DNA of 64,000 bases from Saccharothrix ecbatanensis (lineage in GTDB: Bacteria; Actinomycetota; Actinomycetes; Mycobacteriales; Pseudonocardiaceae): assembly GCF_014205015.1 (NCBI RefSeq), contig NZ_JACHMO010000001.1:2480001-2544000 (forward strand), in the 5' to 3' direction. This document shows positions 1 to 8,143 of this stretch, piece by piece. The notes beneath the pieces were generated by a model. That model worked only from the letters and a program-made list of their open reading frames with translations. It was not told the origin of the DNA and made no database searches. Position numbers and translations under genes: made by a program. Numbering within the stretch: the first letter of the stretch is position 1; each line of letters opens with the position of its first letter.

Positions 1-79
1 CAGGATCGATCACGGAAAGCAACATTCCGCCCAACTCCGTCCTATTCGGACACTGGCGGACATACACCGCGAGCGGAAA

Positions 80-1045
80 TCAGACCAGGCGTCGTTCGGG
101 ATAGCCGAACTCCACCGCGCTCACGTCGTCCAACGCGGCCCGGATCGCCGGCGGCAACGTCAACTCCTCCGCCGCGAGCGACCCGAGCAGCTGCACGGTG
201 TCCCGCGCCCCCACCACCGGTGCCACCACACCCGGCCGGTCACGCACCCACGCCAGCGCCACGCACAGCGCGTTCGTGCCCAACCCGTCCGCCGCTGTCG
301 CCACCGCCTGCACGATCCGCGCCGCCCGCTCCGTGCGGTGCTGCTCCACGTACCCGGCGAAGTGCGCCGACGCGCCCCGGGAGTCCGACGGCGTGCCGTT
401 GCGGTACTTCCCGGTCAGCACGCCACGCCCCAACGGCCCCCATGGCAGCAGCCCGACCCCGTGGTGCTCCGCCGCCGGCACCACCTCGCGCTCCACGCCA
501 CGCTCCAGCAGCGAGTACTCCACCTGCGTCGACACCAGCGGCGTGTGCCCCGGCAGCGCCGCCGCCGTGCCCAGCTGCCAGCCCGAGTAGTTCGACACCC
601 CCACGTACCGGACCCGGCCCGACGCCACCGCCGTGTCCAGCGCCGACAGCGTCTCCTCCAGCGGCACGTTCGCGTCCCACGCGTGCAGCTGCCACAGGTC
701 CACGTGCTCGACGCCCAGCCGCCGCAGCGACCCGTCCAGCGCGTGCAGCAGCGCACCACGGGACGCGCCGCCGCCGAACGGGCCGTCGTTGCGCCGCGCC
801 ACCGCCTTCGTCGCGATGACCACGTCCTCGCGCGGCACCACCTCGCCGAGCAGGCCGCCCAGGATCCGTTCGCTCTCGCCCTCCACGTACACGTCGGCGG
901 TGTCCACCAGCGTGCCGCCCGCCTCGGTGAACGCCAGCAGCTGCGTGGCCGCCTCGTCCGCGTCGGTGTCCCGGCCCCAGGTCATCGTGCCCAGTGCCAT
1001 CCGGGAGACCCGCAGTCCGCTGCGGCCGAGGTATCGCTGTTCCAC
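80..1045 (-). CDS. Aldo/keto reductase
   Basis: A 321-residue NAD(P)H-dependent oxidoreductase of the aldo/keto reductase (TIM-barrel) family, cytosolic, substrate unknown. The N-terminus carries YLGRSGLRVSRMALGTMTWG, followed by the catalytic Asp and Tyr in DTADVY, the Lys in ATKAVARR and the His in LWQLHAWD, so the usual D-Y-K-H tetrad is complete. The C-terminal cofactor-binding part (VVAPVVGARDTVQLLGSL) is also present. The open frame extends 117 codons upstream, but that part is arginine-rich shadow; I start at the GTG before EQRYLGRSG because the conserved domain begins there. The gene diverges from the LLM oxidoreductase on the other strand. Length and motifs are normal for the family. 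Confidence 0.9.
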   Translation of the reverse strand: MEQRYLGRSGLRVSRMALGTMTWGRDTDADEAATQLLAFTEAGGTLVDTADVYVEGESERILGGLLGEVVPREDVVIATKAVARRNDGPFGGGASRGALLHALDGSLRRLGVEHVDLWQLHAWDANVPLEETLSALDTAVASGRVRYVGVSNYSGWQLGTAAALPGHTPLVSTQVEYSLLERGVEREVVPAAEHHGVGLLPWGPLGRGVLTGKYRNGTPSDSRGASAHFAGYVEQHRTERAARIVQAVATAADGLGTNALCVALAWVRDRPGVVAPVVGARDTVQLLGSLAAEELTLPPAIRAALDDVSAVEFGYPERRLV

Positions 1046-1185
1046 GCCGGGGAGCCTAAGGGGTGATCGAAATTCCGGCGGGTCGTAACGCGCATCTGTC
1101 AAGGGCGAATCTCGCCACGATCGGATCACAGGGTGTCGCGGCCCGCCCTGGCCAACCAGGTTACCGGGCGGTAGGGTGCCGGTTC

Positions 1186-2235
1186 GTGCGACTGGGACTG
1201 AACCTCGGGTACTGGGGCGCGGGCAACGACGCCGCGAACCTCGAACTGGCCAAGGAAGCCGACCGGCTGGGCTTTTCGGTGGTGTGGGCCGCCGAGGCCT
1301 ACGGCTCCGACGCCCCCACGGTCCTGGCCTGGGTGGCCGCGCAGACCGAACGCGTCGACGTCGGCAGCGCGATCCTCCAGATCCCCGCGCGGACACCGGC
1401 GATGACCGCGATGACCGCCGCCACCCTCGACTCGCTGTCCGGCGGCCGGTTCCGGCTCGGCCTCGGCGTGTCCGGGCCGCAGGTGTCGGAGGGCTGGTAC
1501 GGCGCGCGGTTCGACAAGCCCCTGGGCCGCACCCGCGAGTACATCGACATCGTCAACACCGCCCTGCGCCGCGAGCGGCTGTCCTACGACGGCGAGCACT
1601 ACACGCTGCCGCTGCCCGACGGCCCCGGCAAGGCCCTCAAGCTGACCGTGCACCCCGTGCGCGAGCACATCCCCGTCTACCTGGCCGCCATCGGCCCGAA
1701 GAACGTCGAGCTGGCCGGCGAGATCGCCGACGGCTGGCTCGCGCTGTTCTTCTCGCCCGAGCACTCCGGCGACGCGCTCGCCGCGCTCAAGGCCGGCCGC
1801 GACAAGGCGGGCAAGACCCTCGACGGGTACGACATCGCCGCCACCGTCCCGCTCGTCGTCGGCGAGGACTGGCGCGCCTGCGCCGACCAGATCCGGCCCT
1901 ACACGGCGCTGTATGTCGGCGGCATGGGCAGCAGGAAGAAGAACTTCTACAACGACAACGCGGTGCGCATGGGCTTCGCCGCCGAAGCCGCCGAGGTGCA
2001 GGACAAGTACCTCGCCAAGGACTACGACGGTGCCATGGCCGCCCTGCCGCTCGGCTTCCTCGACGGCACCGCCCTGCTCGGCACCAAGGAGCGCATCGCC
2101 GACAAGATGCGCGCCTACGCCGAAGCAGGGGTCACCACCCTCACGCTTTCGCCCATGCTGCAAGATCTTGAGCAGGGGATCGCCGCGCTCCGCACGGCGA
2201 CCGAAGCTCTGGATCTGGCAGGAGTGGGTAGTTGA
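1186..2235 (+). CDS. LLM-class (probably F420-dependent) oxidoreductase
   Basis: A 349-residue luciferase-like monooxygenase-fold enzyme. It starts [20 protein letters not shown], has the family's [11 protein letters not shown] segment, the [20 protein letters not shown] segment around residue 85-105, and the [16 protein letters not shown] strand ([22 protein letters not shown]). Proteins of this layout in actinomycetes usually use F420 rather than FMN, which is inference here. The upstream 41 codons of open frame look non-coding, so the GTG before RLGLNLG is chosen. Its stop overlaps the start of uppP by 4 bp (TTGA), which suggests translational coupling. Confidence 0.88.
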   Translation: MRLGLNLGYWGAGNDAANLELAKEADRLGFSVVWAAEAYGSDAPTVLAWVAAQTERVDVGSAILQIPARTPAMTAMTAATLDSLSGGRFRLGLGVSGPQVSEGWYGARFDKPLGRTREYIDIVNTALRRERLSYDGEHYTLPLPDGPGKALKLTVHPVREHIPVYLAAIGPKNVELAGEIADGWLALFFSPEHSGDALAALKAGRDKAGKTLDGYDIAATVPLVVGEDWRACADQIRPYTALYVGGMGSRKKNFYNDNAVRMGFAAEAAEVQDKYLAKDYDGAMAALPLGFLDGTALLGTKERIADKMRAYAEAGVTTLTLSPMLQDLEQGIAALRTATEALDLAGVGS

Positions 2236-3056
2236 GCTGGTTGCAGGCCCTTGTCCTAGGACTGGTCCAAGGACTCACGGAATTCCTGCCCATTTCCTCG
2301 TCGGCGCACGTCAGGATCGTCTCCCAGCTCTTCTTCGGCAACGACGCGGGCGCGTCGTTCACCGCGGTCATCCAGCTGGGCACCGAAGTCGCGGTGCTGA
2401 TCTACTTCGCCAAGGACATCGGCAACTTCATCAAAGCGTGGTTCGTCGGCCTGTTCAGCAAGGCCGCGCGCAAGACCGAGGACTACCGGATGGCCTGGTA
2501 CGTCATCATCGGGTCCATCCCGATCAGCGTGCTCGGCTACCTGTTCAAGGACGAGATCCGGTCCTCGTTCCGGAACCTGTGGATCACCGCCACCGTGCTG
2601 GTGGTGTTCGGCATCCTGCTCGGCGTCGCCGACCACTTCGCCCAGCACCTGCGGTCCAAGCTGAAGCTCACCGACGCGGTCGGCATGGGCCTCGCCCAGG
2701 CCCTCGCGCTGATCCCCGGTGTGTCCCGTTCCGGCGGCACCCTGACGGCGGGCCTGTTCCTCGGCCTGGACCGCGCTGCCGCCGCGCGCTACTCGTTCCT
2801 GCTGGCGCTGCCCGCGGTGTTCGGGGCCGGGATCTTCAGCATCCCCGACGTGCTCGACCGGTCCGGGTCCAACGCCGCCTCCGTGCCGCAGATGATCGTG
2901 GCCACGATCGTCGCGTTCGGCGTCGGCTACGCCACCATCGCCTGGCTGCTGCGGTACGTCTCGAAGCACAGCTACTCGGCGTTCGTGTGGTACCGGCTGC
3001 TGCTGGGCATCACGCTGATGGGGCTGCTGTCGATGGGTCTGCTCAACGCCACATAG
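2232..3056 (+). CDS. uppP: Undecaprenyl-diphosphatase UppP (BacA family)
   Basis: A 274-residue integral membrane phosphatase that recycles undecaprenyl pyrophosphate to the monophosphate carrier for peptidoglycan and wall polymer synthesis, and can give bacitracin tolerance. Two signatures are clear: the (E/Q)-rich loop [16 protein letters not shown] at residues 14-29 and the P-loop-like PGVSRSGGT near residue 165. About seven or eight hydrophobic helices follow in the usual order. The TTG start overlaps the stop of the preceding oxidoreductase by 4 bp. A histidine-phosphatase gene follows after 10 nt, so the three genes probably form one transcript. Confidence 0.96.
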   Translation: MSWLQALVLGLVQGLTEFLPISSSAHVRIVSQLFFGNDAGASFTAVIQLGTEVAVLIYFAKDIGNFIKAWFVGLFSKAARKTEDYRMAWYVIIGSIPISVLGYLFKDEIRSSFRNLWITATVLVVFGILLGVADHFAQHLRSKLKLTDAVGMGLAQALALIPGVSRSGGTLTAGLFLGLDRAAAARYSFLLALPAVFGAGIFSIPDVLDRSGSNAASVPQMIVATIVAFGVGYATIAWLLRYVSKHSYSAFVWYRLLLGITLMGLLSMGLLNAT

Positions 3057-3066
3057 GGTTGGCCAC

Positions 3067-3768
3067 GTGGCTACCGTGATCTTGCTGCGACACGCCCGGT
3101 CCACCGCCAACGGATCGGGCGTCCTCGCGGGCCGCCAAGCCGGCGTGCGACTGTCCGACCGTGGCGAGGACCAAGCCGCGGCACTGGTCGCACGGCTCGC
3201 CGGCGTGCCCCTCCACTCCGTGGTGACGTCTCCGCTGGAACGCTGCCGACAGACGTTGGCGCCGCTGCTCGCCGAACGGGGCCTCGAAGCGACCGTCGAA
3301 CCGGGCATCGTCGAAGTCGACTACGGGCAGTGGACCGGGCGTGCGATCAAGGACCTCGGCGCCGAACCCCTGTGGACGGTCGTGCAGCAGCACCCGTCGG
3401 CGGCGGTGTTCCCCGAGGGGGAAGGCCTCGCCGCGCTCCAGGCGCGCGCTGTGGCCGCGATCAGGGCCCACGACGCCCGCGTCACCGCCGAGCACGGCCC
3501 TCGCGCGGTGTGGCTGGCGTGCAGCCACGGTGACGTGATCAAGGCGGTGCTCGCGGACGCGCTCGGCGTGCACCTCGACGGGTTCCAGCGCATCGTGGTC
3601 GACCCGGCGTCCGTGTCGGTCGTCCAGTACACCGAGACGCGGCCGTTCGTGCTGCGCGTCAACGACAACGGCGGCGACCTGTCCGCCCTCGTGCCCGCGC
3701 CCGAGGAGAGCAAGGCGGCCGAGCCGCTGTCCTCCGACGCCGTCGTGGGCGGCACCACCGGGGCCTGA
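3067..3768 (+). CDS. Histidine phosphatase family protein (MSMEG_4193-like)
   Basis: A 233-residue phosphoglycerate-mutase-like phosphatase. The catalytic RHAR motif lies at LLRHARSTANGSG (residues 6-18), the second Arg/Glu region at SPLERCRQTL and VEVDYGQWTG, and the second catalytic His at CSHGDVIKAVLADALG. The order matches the MSMEG_4193 branch of putative phosphomutases found in mycobacteria and relatives; the true substrate is unknown. The C-terminal 35 residues are an acidic, low-complexity tail. It starts at a GTG 10 nt after uppP and ends just before a strong hairpin. Confidence 0.87.
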   Translation: MATVILLRHARSTANGSGVLAGRQAGVRLSDRGEDQAAALVARLAGVPLHSVVTSPLERCRQTLAPLLAERGLEATVEPGIVEVDYGQWTGRAIKDLGAEPLWTVVQQHPSAAVFPEGEGLAALQARAVAAIRAHDARVTAEHGPRAVWLACSHGDVIKAVLADALGVHLDGFQRIVVDPASVSVVQYTETRPFVLRVNDNGGDLSALVPAPEESKAAEPLSSDAVVGGTTGA

Positions 3769-3781
3769 CCAGAAGCACCGC

Positions 3782-3818
3782 GTGGCCCCCGGACAGTGCA
3801 GGGTAGTCCGGGGGCCAC
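3782..3818. terminator. 12-bp perfect hairpin between convergent genes
   Basis: GTGGCCCCCGGA (3782-3793) pairs perfectly with TCCGGGGGCCAC (3807-3818) across a 13-nt loop. It sits 14 nt after the phosphatase stop and before the minus-strand recombinase, so it can serve both directions. There is no U-tract, as is common in high-GC actinobacteria. Confidence 0.7.
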
Positions 3819-4103
3819 GGTGTGTTCGGCCGGGGCGGGCGGCCTCGTGGGACGATCGTATTGGCGTTAACGCGCGGGTAGACGCACTCCCGAGGGGTGG
3901 GCGCCCGGAGGCGCCGCTCCGCCGGGCGCAGGTCAGATTGCCGACTTGGCCGGGAAAGCGCTTAAAACCGCAGCTCACGGCATGTGGAAACACGTCGGAA
4001 ACAACCGTGGCAAGCGATCGGGTGCCCTAACCCGCTAGGCCGTTCGGTTCCGCCCGGAAGGACCGCGCGTGTTAGAAGTTAACGACGCCGTGTGCGCCCT
4101 TGA
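3819..4103. other. Non-coding stretch next to the recombinase gene
   Basis: The 3769-4103 gap holds the terminator hairpin and then about 285 bases in which I see no convincing gene. I looked for a tRNA, because tyrosine recombinases often sit beside a tRNA attachment site, and found no cloverleaf or T-loop GTTCRANNC in a plausible position. An attachment site may be present, but there is no second copy in the window to show it. Confidence 0.5.
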
Positions 4104-5258
4104 TCACAGTCCGAGACGGGTGACGGCGTTGTCCTCCAACGGATTCGCCGTCCGGATGTAGCGGTGCACGGTCCGCGGGTTCGTCCAGCGGCCCTGCCGC
4201 ATGATCTCCCGGTCGCTCGCACCGCCCAGCGCCGCCTGCGTGGCGAAGCCCGCCCGCAGCGAGTGGCCGCCGAACATCGCCGGGTCCAGACCGGCCCGCA
4301 GCGCGTACCGCTTCACCACGTCCGACACGGCCCGGTCCGACATCGACCGCGTGCCCACGCCGCCGTGGCGGGTCACCGACGGGAACAACGGGCCGCGCAA
4401 CGGACCCGGCCGGTAGCCGTGGCAGCGGTGCGTCGGCTGCGGGTCGCCCTCGTCCTCCAGCAACGCCCGCCGGTCCGCCGCGGTCAGCACGTCCACCCAG
4501 TCCGCGAACGAGCACACCGGGCACGTGGGGCGGCGTGCGCCGCGGGGGAGCACCACCCGCTGCCGGTGCACGCCGGTCTGGTCGGTCTTCGTGACGCCCA
4601 GCTCGACCAGCAGCAGCGGCTCGTGCGTGCGCGGGTCCACGTCCACCGTGACGTCCTCCAACGCCACCGCGGCCAACTCACTGCGCCGCAACGCGCCCGC
4701 GAACCCGACCAACAGCAGCAGCGCGTCACGGCGGCGCGCAACACCCGTCGGCCAGCCCGGCGGGGGACGTTCCGCCAGCAACGCCTCCAACGTCCCCAGC
4801 AGCACCGGGCGTTTGCGCTTGGGCTGCGTCTGCCGGGTGCGGCGGATACCGCGCAGCGTCAACCGGACGACGTCCGAACGGGTGGGGGAGGGGAGCCCGC
4901 CGGCGGCGTGCACGGCGGCGATCGCGGCGGCCTTGCGCTCCAACGTGGACGGACCGAACGCGGGGGAGCCGTCCGCCTTCGTCGCGTCCGCTGCCACCGC
5001 CAGGTACACCGCGACGTCCACCGGATCGGCGGGCAGCGCCACGCGGCCCTCGGCCTCGCACCACGCCGCCCAACCCACCCAGTCCGAGCGGTAGGCGCGC
5101 AGGGTGTTCGCGGACTGGGCCGCCCGCAGGTACCCGGAGAGCGAGGCGGCCTGCTCGTCGTCGAACCGGCGCCGCACCTGCTCCAGCGCGGCGTGGTCGA
5201 CCAGGACGGTGTGCCTGACGCGGTCCAGTTCGGCACGCACCGGCTCGGGCAGGGTCAC
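4104..5258 (-). CDS. Orphan tyrosine recombinase / integrase
   Basis: A 384-residue site-specific recombinase. Residues 30-130 form a SAM-like core-binding domain (YLRAAQSANTLRAYRSDWVG). The catalytic domain follows with the first Arg in GALRRSELAAV, the Lys-region TKTDQTG, the HxxR box in GGHSLRAGFATQ, the GRWTN box and the nucleophilic Tyr in VHRYIR close to the C-terminus, so all catalytic residues are present. An unusual insert before the HxxR box carries CPVC and HRCHGYR. There is no excisionase, phage or plasmid gene nearby. It is divergent from a small ArsR gene, and the AT-rich 86-bp gap between them contains both promoters. It starts at GTG. Confidence 0.9.
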   Translation of the reverse strand: MTLPEPVRAELDRVRHTVLVDHAALEQVRRRFDDEQAASLSGYLRAAQSANTLRAYRSDWVGWAAWCEAEGRVALPADPVDVAVYLAVAADATKADGSPAFGPSTLERKAAAIAAVHAAGGLPSPTRSDVVRLTLRGIRRTRQTQPKRKRPVLLGTLEALLAERPPPGWPTGVARRRDALLLLVGFAGALRRSELAAVALEDVTVDVDPRTHEPLLLVELGVTKTDQTGVHRQRVVLPRGARRPTCPVCSFADWVDVLTAADRRALLEDEGDPQPTHRCHGYRPGPLRGPLFPSVTRHGGVGTRSMSDRAVSDVVKRYALRAGLDPAMFGGHSLRAGFATQAALGGASDREIMRQGRWTNPRTVHRYIRTANPLEDNAVTRLGL

Positions 5259-5267
5259 ACGATCACC

Positions 5268-5344
5268 GTAACACTTTCGAGTGAATTTATAGCTTCAGTG
5301 TTGACTAAAAAAGAACCTATCGGTGGCGGCTACTATGCGAAACC
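5268..5344. promoter_or_regulatory. Divergent promoter region of recombinase and ArsR gene
   Basis: This AT-rich island stands out from its GC-rich surroundings. It contains the inverted repeat AACACT (5270-5275) / AGTGTT (5297-5302). On the plus strand a TACTAT -10 box (5331-5336) lies 8 nt before the GTG of the ArsR gene, which fits a leaderless transcript. On the minus strand TATAAA with a TTCTTT box 17 nt upstream is a plausible promoter for the recombinase. An ArsR operator here is an inference. Confidence 0.5.
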
Positions 5345-5653
5345 GTGCGCGCCTTACACCACCCAGCCGTGGACGACATGGACCTCGCAACGGTACTGAG
5401 CGCGCTCGCGGACCCCATCCGACTGAAGATCGTCGCCGAACTCGCGCGGTCCGGCGGGATCGCCTGCGGGCAGTTCGACGTGCCGGTCGGCATGTCGACG
5501 CTGTCGCACCACCTGAAGGTCCTCCGCGAGGCCGGCGTGCTCCGCGTGACGCCGCAGGGCAGCTACCGCACGCACGAGCTCCGGCGTGACGAGATGGAAC
5601 ACCGGTTCCCGGGCGTGCTGGACTCCATCACGCGGGCGATCGGACCGGACTGA
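5345..5653 (+). CDS. ArsR-family HTH transcriptional regulator
   Basis: A 102-residue winged-helix regulator. The domain runs from VLSALADPIRLKIVAELARSGG through the recognition helix MSTLSHHLKVLREAGVLRVTPQG and a wing ending at YRTHEL. No clear metal-binding cysteine pair is seen apart from single Cys in GIACGQFD, so the ligand is unknown. The GTG start at 5345 is supported by a TACTAT -10 box 8 nt upstream with no Shine-Dalgarno, which suggests leaderless translation; MDLATVL at residue 12 is an alternative. It is divergent from the recombinase and may regulate it. Confidence 0.85.
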   Translation: MRALHHPAVDDMDLATVLSALADPIRLKIVAELARSGGIACGQFDVPVGMSTLSHHLKVLREAGVLRVTPQGSYRTHELRRDEMEHRFPGVLDSITRAIGPD

Positions 5654-5672
5654 CCGCCCGCGTGGCGACACC

Positions 5673-7415
5673 TCACCCCCGGTGCAGCTCGCCGACCTTC
5701 GGCCCGGCCTGCTGGAGTTCGCGCAACAGGTGGAAGTACGCCTGGTCGCCCTCGGCGTAACAGCCCCGGCCGAACTTGATCGCGTACCGGGAGCAGGTGC
5801 CGTCGAGCTGCTTCGTCATCTGCGCGTTCATCGCCAGCAGGCCCGGCGAGTTGTCCGTGCGGGGCATGTACCGGTCGCCGATGGCGGATCCGGCGGACGC
5901 CAGCACCACGAACAGCGCGGTGAACGCGCCGATGGCCGCCGACCGCGACCCGGCGATCCGCGAGCCGGTCCTGGGCGGGCCGGCCGCCATCCGCCGCCGG
6001 GTCTCGTAGTAGACGGCGAACCCGGTCAGCAGCAGCAGGCAGTAGAGCAGTTCGGCGGTGCTGCGCGGGTAGAGCTGGACGGCCTGCTCGGCGTACATCT
6101 TGGAGCCGAAGTGGAACCGCAGCATCCACGCGCCGACGAACACCGACACCAGCATGATCACCGCGCTGCGCTGCCGGGCGACCGCGATCGCGAAGCCGAG
6201 CCCGAGGACGGCGAGCAGCGTGAACAGGCCGACGCCGCCGAGTTCGCCGGGCGGCGGCCAGGGGCCGGGGTTCATGCCGGGCAGGTCGCCGCGCCACATG
6301 GCGATGTAGGCGGGTTCGATCCAGGTGTCCCAGTAGAAGTAGGTGTCCTTGATGGAGCTGGACGCCAGCAGCAGGCCGTAGAGGTGTCGTGCGGAGACGA
6401 CGGCGAACACGACGGAGGTGACGGCGACGAGTAGGAGCGCCTTGCGCCACCCGGTGCGCCAGGGGCAGAGGACCAGTGCGGCGACGATGAAGCCGGGGGC
6501 AGACCAGACGAACCAGCCGGAGTAGATCAGGAACACCACGCCGAGCGTCGCGCCGAACGCGATGCCGGAGAGCACGATCTGGCGGGTGGTCCGGGTGGTG
6601 ATCCCGCGCAGTCGGCGCAGCAGGAGCAGCAGCACCGGGATCAGCACGACCAGCATCAGGTTGGTGTAGGGCTTGTACGGGTCGATCAGCGGCAGGGTGG
6701 GGACGATGCCCAGGCCCAGTGCCCACAGCGGGGAGAGCAGGCGTCGCCAGGTGAGGTAGGCGATCGGCCCGAACAGGGCGGTGATGCCGATGTGCAGGGC
6801 CTTGAGCGCGTACTCGGGCGGTTGGCCGGTGAGCTGGGACGTCCAGGCGAGGATGTGCGGGAAGCCCGGCGGGTAGTTGGCTTCCATCGTGCCGTGCTGC
6901 TCGATGTACTGGGCGATGGCGACGAGCGCGCCGGAGTCGCCGAAGGTGGCGTGCAGGCCGTAGGAGGTGCCGGCGAGGGCGACCACGACGGCGCCGGCGA
7001 CGAGGCCGCTGAAGAGTCCGGCGGCGGTCGCGGCGGCGATGCGTTCCACGACGGGTGCGTAGGCGCGCCAGCGGACGCGGGCGGCGAGGATGACGAGGAC
7101 CGTCGCGATCACGGCGATGAGCGCGAACCGGGACTGGAGGGCGGCGAGGCCGCTGACCTGGCCGATGCGGTCGAGCGGGTCGACGTCGACGCCCTGGGCG
7201 TGCAGCACCATCAGGCCGGCGGCGCCTACGGAGGCGACGATCTCGGCGGCGACGAGCAGCGCGCGGCGTCGTGGGCCGCGGCGCACGGGTGCGAGGTCGG
7301 GGACGGTGGCCTGGTCGACGCCGGTCGGAGCCGAGGTGGCTTGGTCTTGGTCTGGGGTGTCTTGGTCTGGGGTGGTGGTGCGCGGGTCGGCCGGGGTCAG
7401 CTGCATGGCGACCAC
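5673..7415 (-). CDS. GT-C membrane glycosyltransferase, AftA-like (copy 1)
   Basis: A 580-residue polytopic membrane protein with about 11 hydrophobic segments and a short C-terminal extracytoplasmic domain. It resembles AftA, the decaprenyl-phospho-arabinose-dependent galactan 5-O-arabinofuranosyltransferase, in its N-terminal helix after a disordered Gln/Thr/Pro-rich stretch, the first-loop segment NYPPGFPHILAW, the DPYKPYTN loop, and the C-terminal RYMPRTDNS segment. It is paralogous to the 8144-9814 gene: PLDRIGQ-SGLAALQ, YPP-FPH-LAW, DPYKPYTNLMLVVL and QLYPRSTAELLYCLLLLTGFA are shared almost exactly. The usual aftA neighbours (dprE1/dprE2, emb) are absent, so it may act on another wall polymer. 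The acceptor is unknown. Confidence 0.72.
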   Translation of the reverse strand: MVAMQLTPADPRTTTPDQDTPDQDQATSAPTGVDQATVPDLAPVRRGPRRRALLVAAEIVASVGAAGLMVLHAQGVDVDPLDRIGQVSGLAALQSRFALIAVIATVLVILAARVRWRAYAPVVERIAAATAAGLFSGLVAGAVVVALAGTSYGLHATFGDSGALVAIAQYIEQHGTMEANYPPGFPHILAWTSQLTGQPPEYALKALHIGITALFGPIAYLTWRRLLSPLWALGLGIVPTLPLIDPYKPYTNLMLVVLIPVLLLLLRRLRGITTRTTRQIVLSGIAFGATLGVVFLIYSGWFVWSAPGFIVAALVLCPWRTGWRKALLLVAVTSVVFAVVSARHLYGLLLASSSIKDTYFYWDTWIEPAYIAMWRGDLPGMNPGPWPPPGELGGVGLFTLLAVLGLGFAIAVARQRSAVIMLVSVFVGAWMLRFHFGSKMYAEQAVQLYPRSTAELLYCLLLLTGFAVYYETRRRMAAGPPRTGSRIAGSRSAAIGAFTALFVVLASAGSAIGDRYMPRTDNSPGLLAMNAQMTKQLDGTCSRYAIKFGRGCYAEGDQAYFHLLRELQQAGPKVGELHRG

Positions 7416-7665
7416 TCCGCCGCGGTGTTCACCGGTCTGGCCGGTCGCGTGTTGTCGTGCTCGGTTTGGTTTTCAGTGCACACGTTGTCGACACACCTTC
7501 GCCCGGCGATGGACAGCTGACCCCTGGATCGGCCACCCGTGGCGGTGCGGAGACTGCTTCGGTGGTGGCGGCGCCGAAGCCTATCGGGGCGCGGTGCGGT
7601 GGTCGGTGCGGGCCTGGCGCGGATGCCTTGTGGCCGGGCACGGTCCGTGGTAGGCGGTGCCGTTG

Positions 7666-8028
7666 TCAGGTGCGGATCCAGAGGCAGAACGGGTGGCCGG
7701 CGGGGTCGAGGTAGACGCGGACGTCGTCCTGGGGTTGGTGTTCGGCGAGGGTGGCCCCGGTGGCGACGGCGTGCGCGCCGGCGGTGTCGAGGTCGTCGAC
7801 CTCGATGTCGAGGTGGGCCATCATCTGCTGGTCGCCGTCGCCCGCGGGCCAGGTGGGGCGCCGGTAGCGGGTTTCGGTCTGGAAGGACAGGCCGGCGCCG
7901 CCGTCGGGTGGGCGGACGGTGGCCCAGCCGGGTTCGTCGTCGCCGAGCGGCCAGCCGAGCAGGTCGCGGTAGAAGCGGGCGAGGGCTTGGGCGTCGGGTG
8001 CGTCGAGGACGGTCGCGCTGAGCTTCAT
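7666..8028 (-). CDS. VOC-family protein (glyoxalase/bleomycin-resistance fold)
   Basis: A 120-residue small dioxygenase/glyoxalase-fold protein. It begins KLSATVLDAPDAQALARFYRDLLGWPLGD, the usual first beta-alpha-beta module, and ends with the second module HLDIEVDDLDTAGAHAVATGATLAEHQPQDDVRVYLDPAGHPFCLW. The substrate is unknown; this subfamily is often annotated only by fold. The start is ATG at 8028, which has GAGGG just upstream; an upstream in-frame ATG adds 13 residues without conservation. It lies between the two GT-C paralogues on the same strand. Confidence 0.85.
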   Translation of the reverse strand: MKLSATVLDAPDAQALARFYRDLLGWPLGDDEPGWATVRPPDGGAGLSFQTETRYRRPTWPAGDGDQQMMAHLDIEVDDLDTAGAHAVATGATLAEHQPQDDVRVYLDPAGHPFCLWIRT

Positions 8029-8084
8029 CACGCCCTCGATTTTCACTCGCTTGTGTGATCGTCGCATTCGGGCGCGGGGCGGCT

Positions 8085-8126
8085 GGTCGGTGTGCTCCGG
8101 TCGGTGTGCTCCGGTCGGTGTGCTCC
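8085..8126. repeat. 14-bp tandem repeat, three perfect copies
   Basis: GGTCGGTGTGCTCC occurs three times head to tail (8085-8098, 8099-8112, 8113-8126), followed by a degenerate fourth start. It lies between the downstream end of the second GT-C gene and the VOC gene. Confidence 0.9.
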
Positions 8127-8143
8127 GGTCCGCGTTCTCCCGG

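Noticed and set aside
3819..4103. tRNA or attachment site beside the recombinase
   Set aside because: No cloverleaf or conserved T-loop could be drawn, and no second att copy is in the window.
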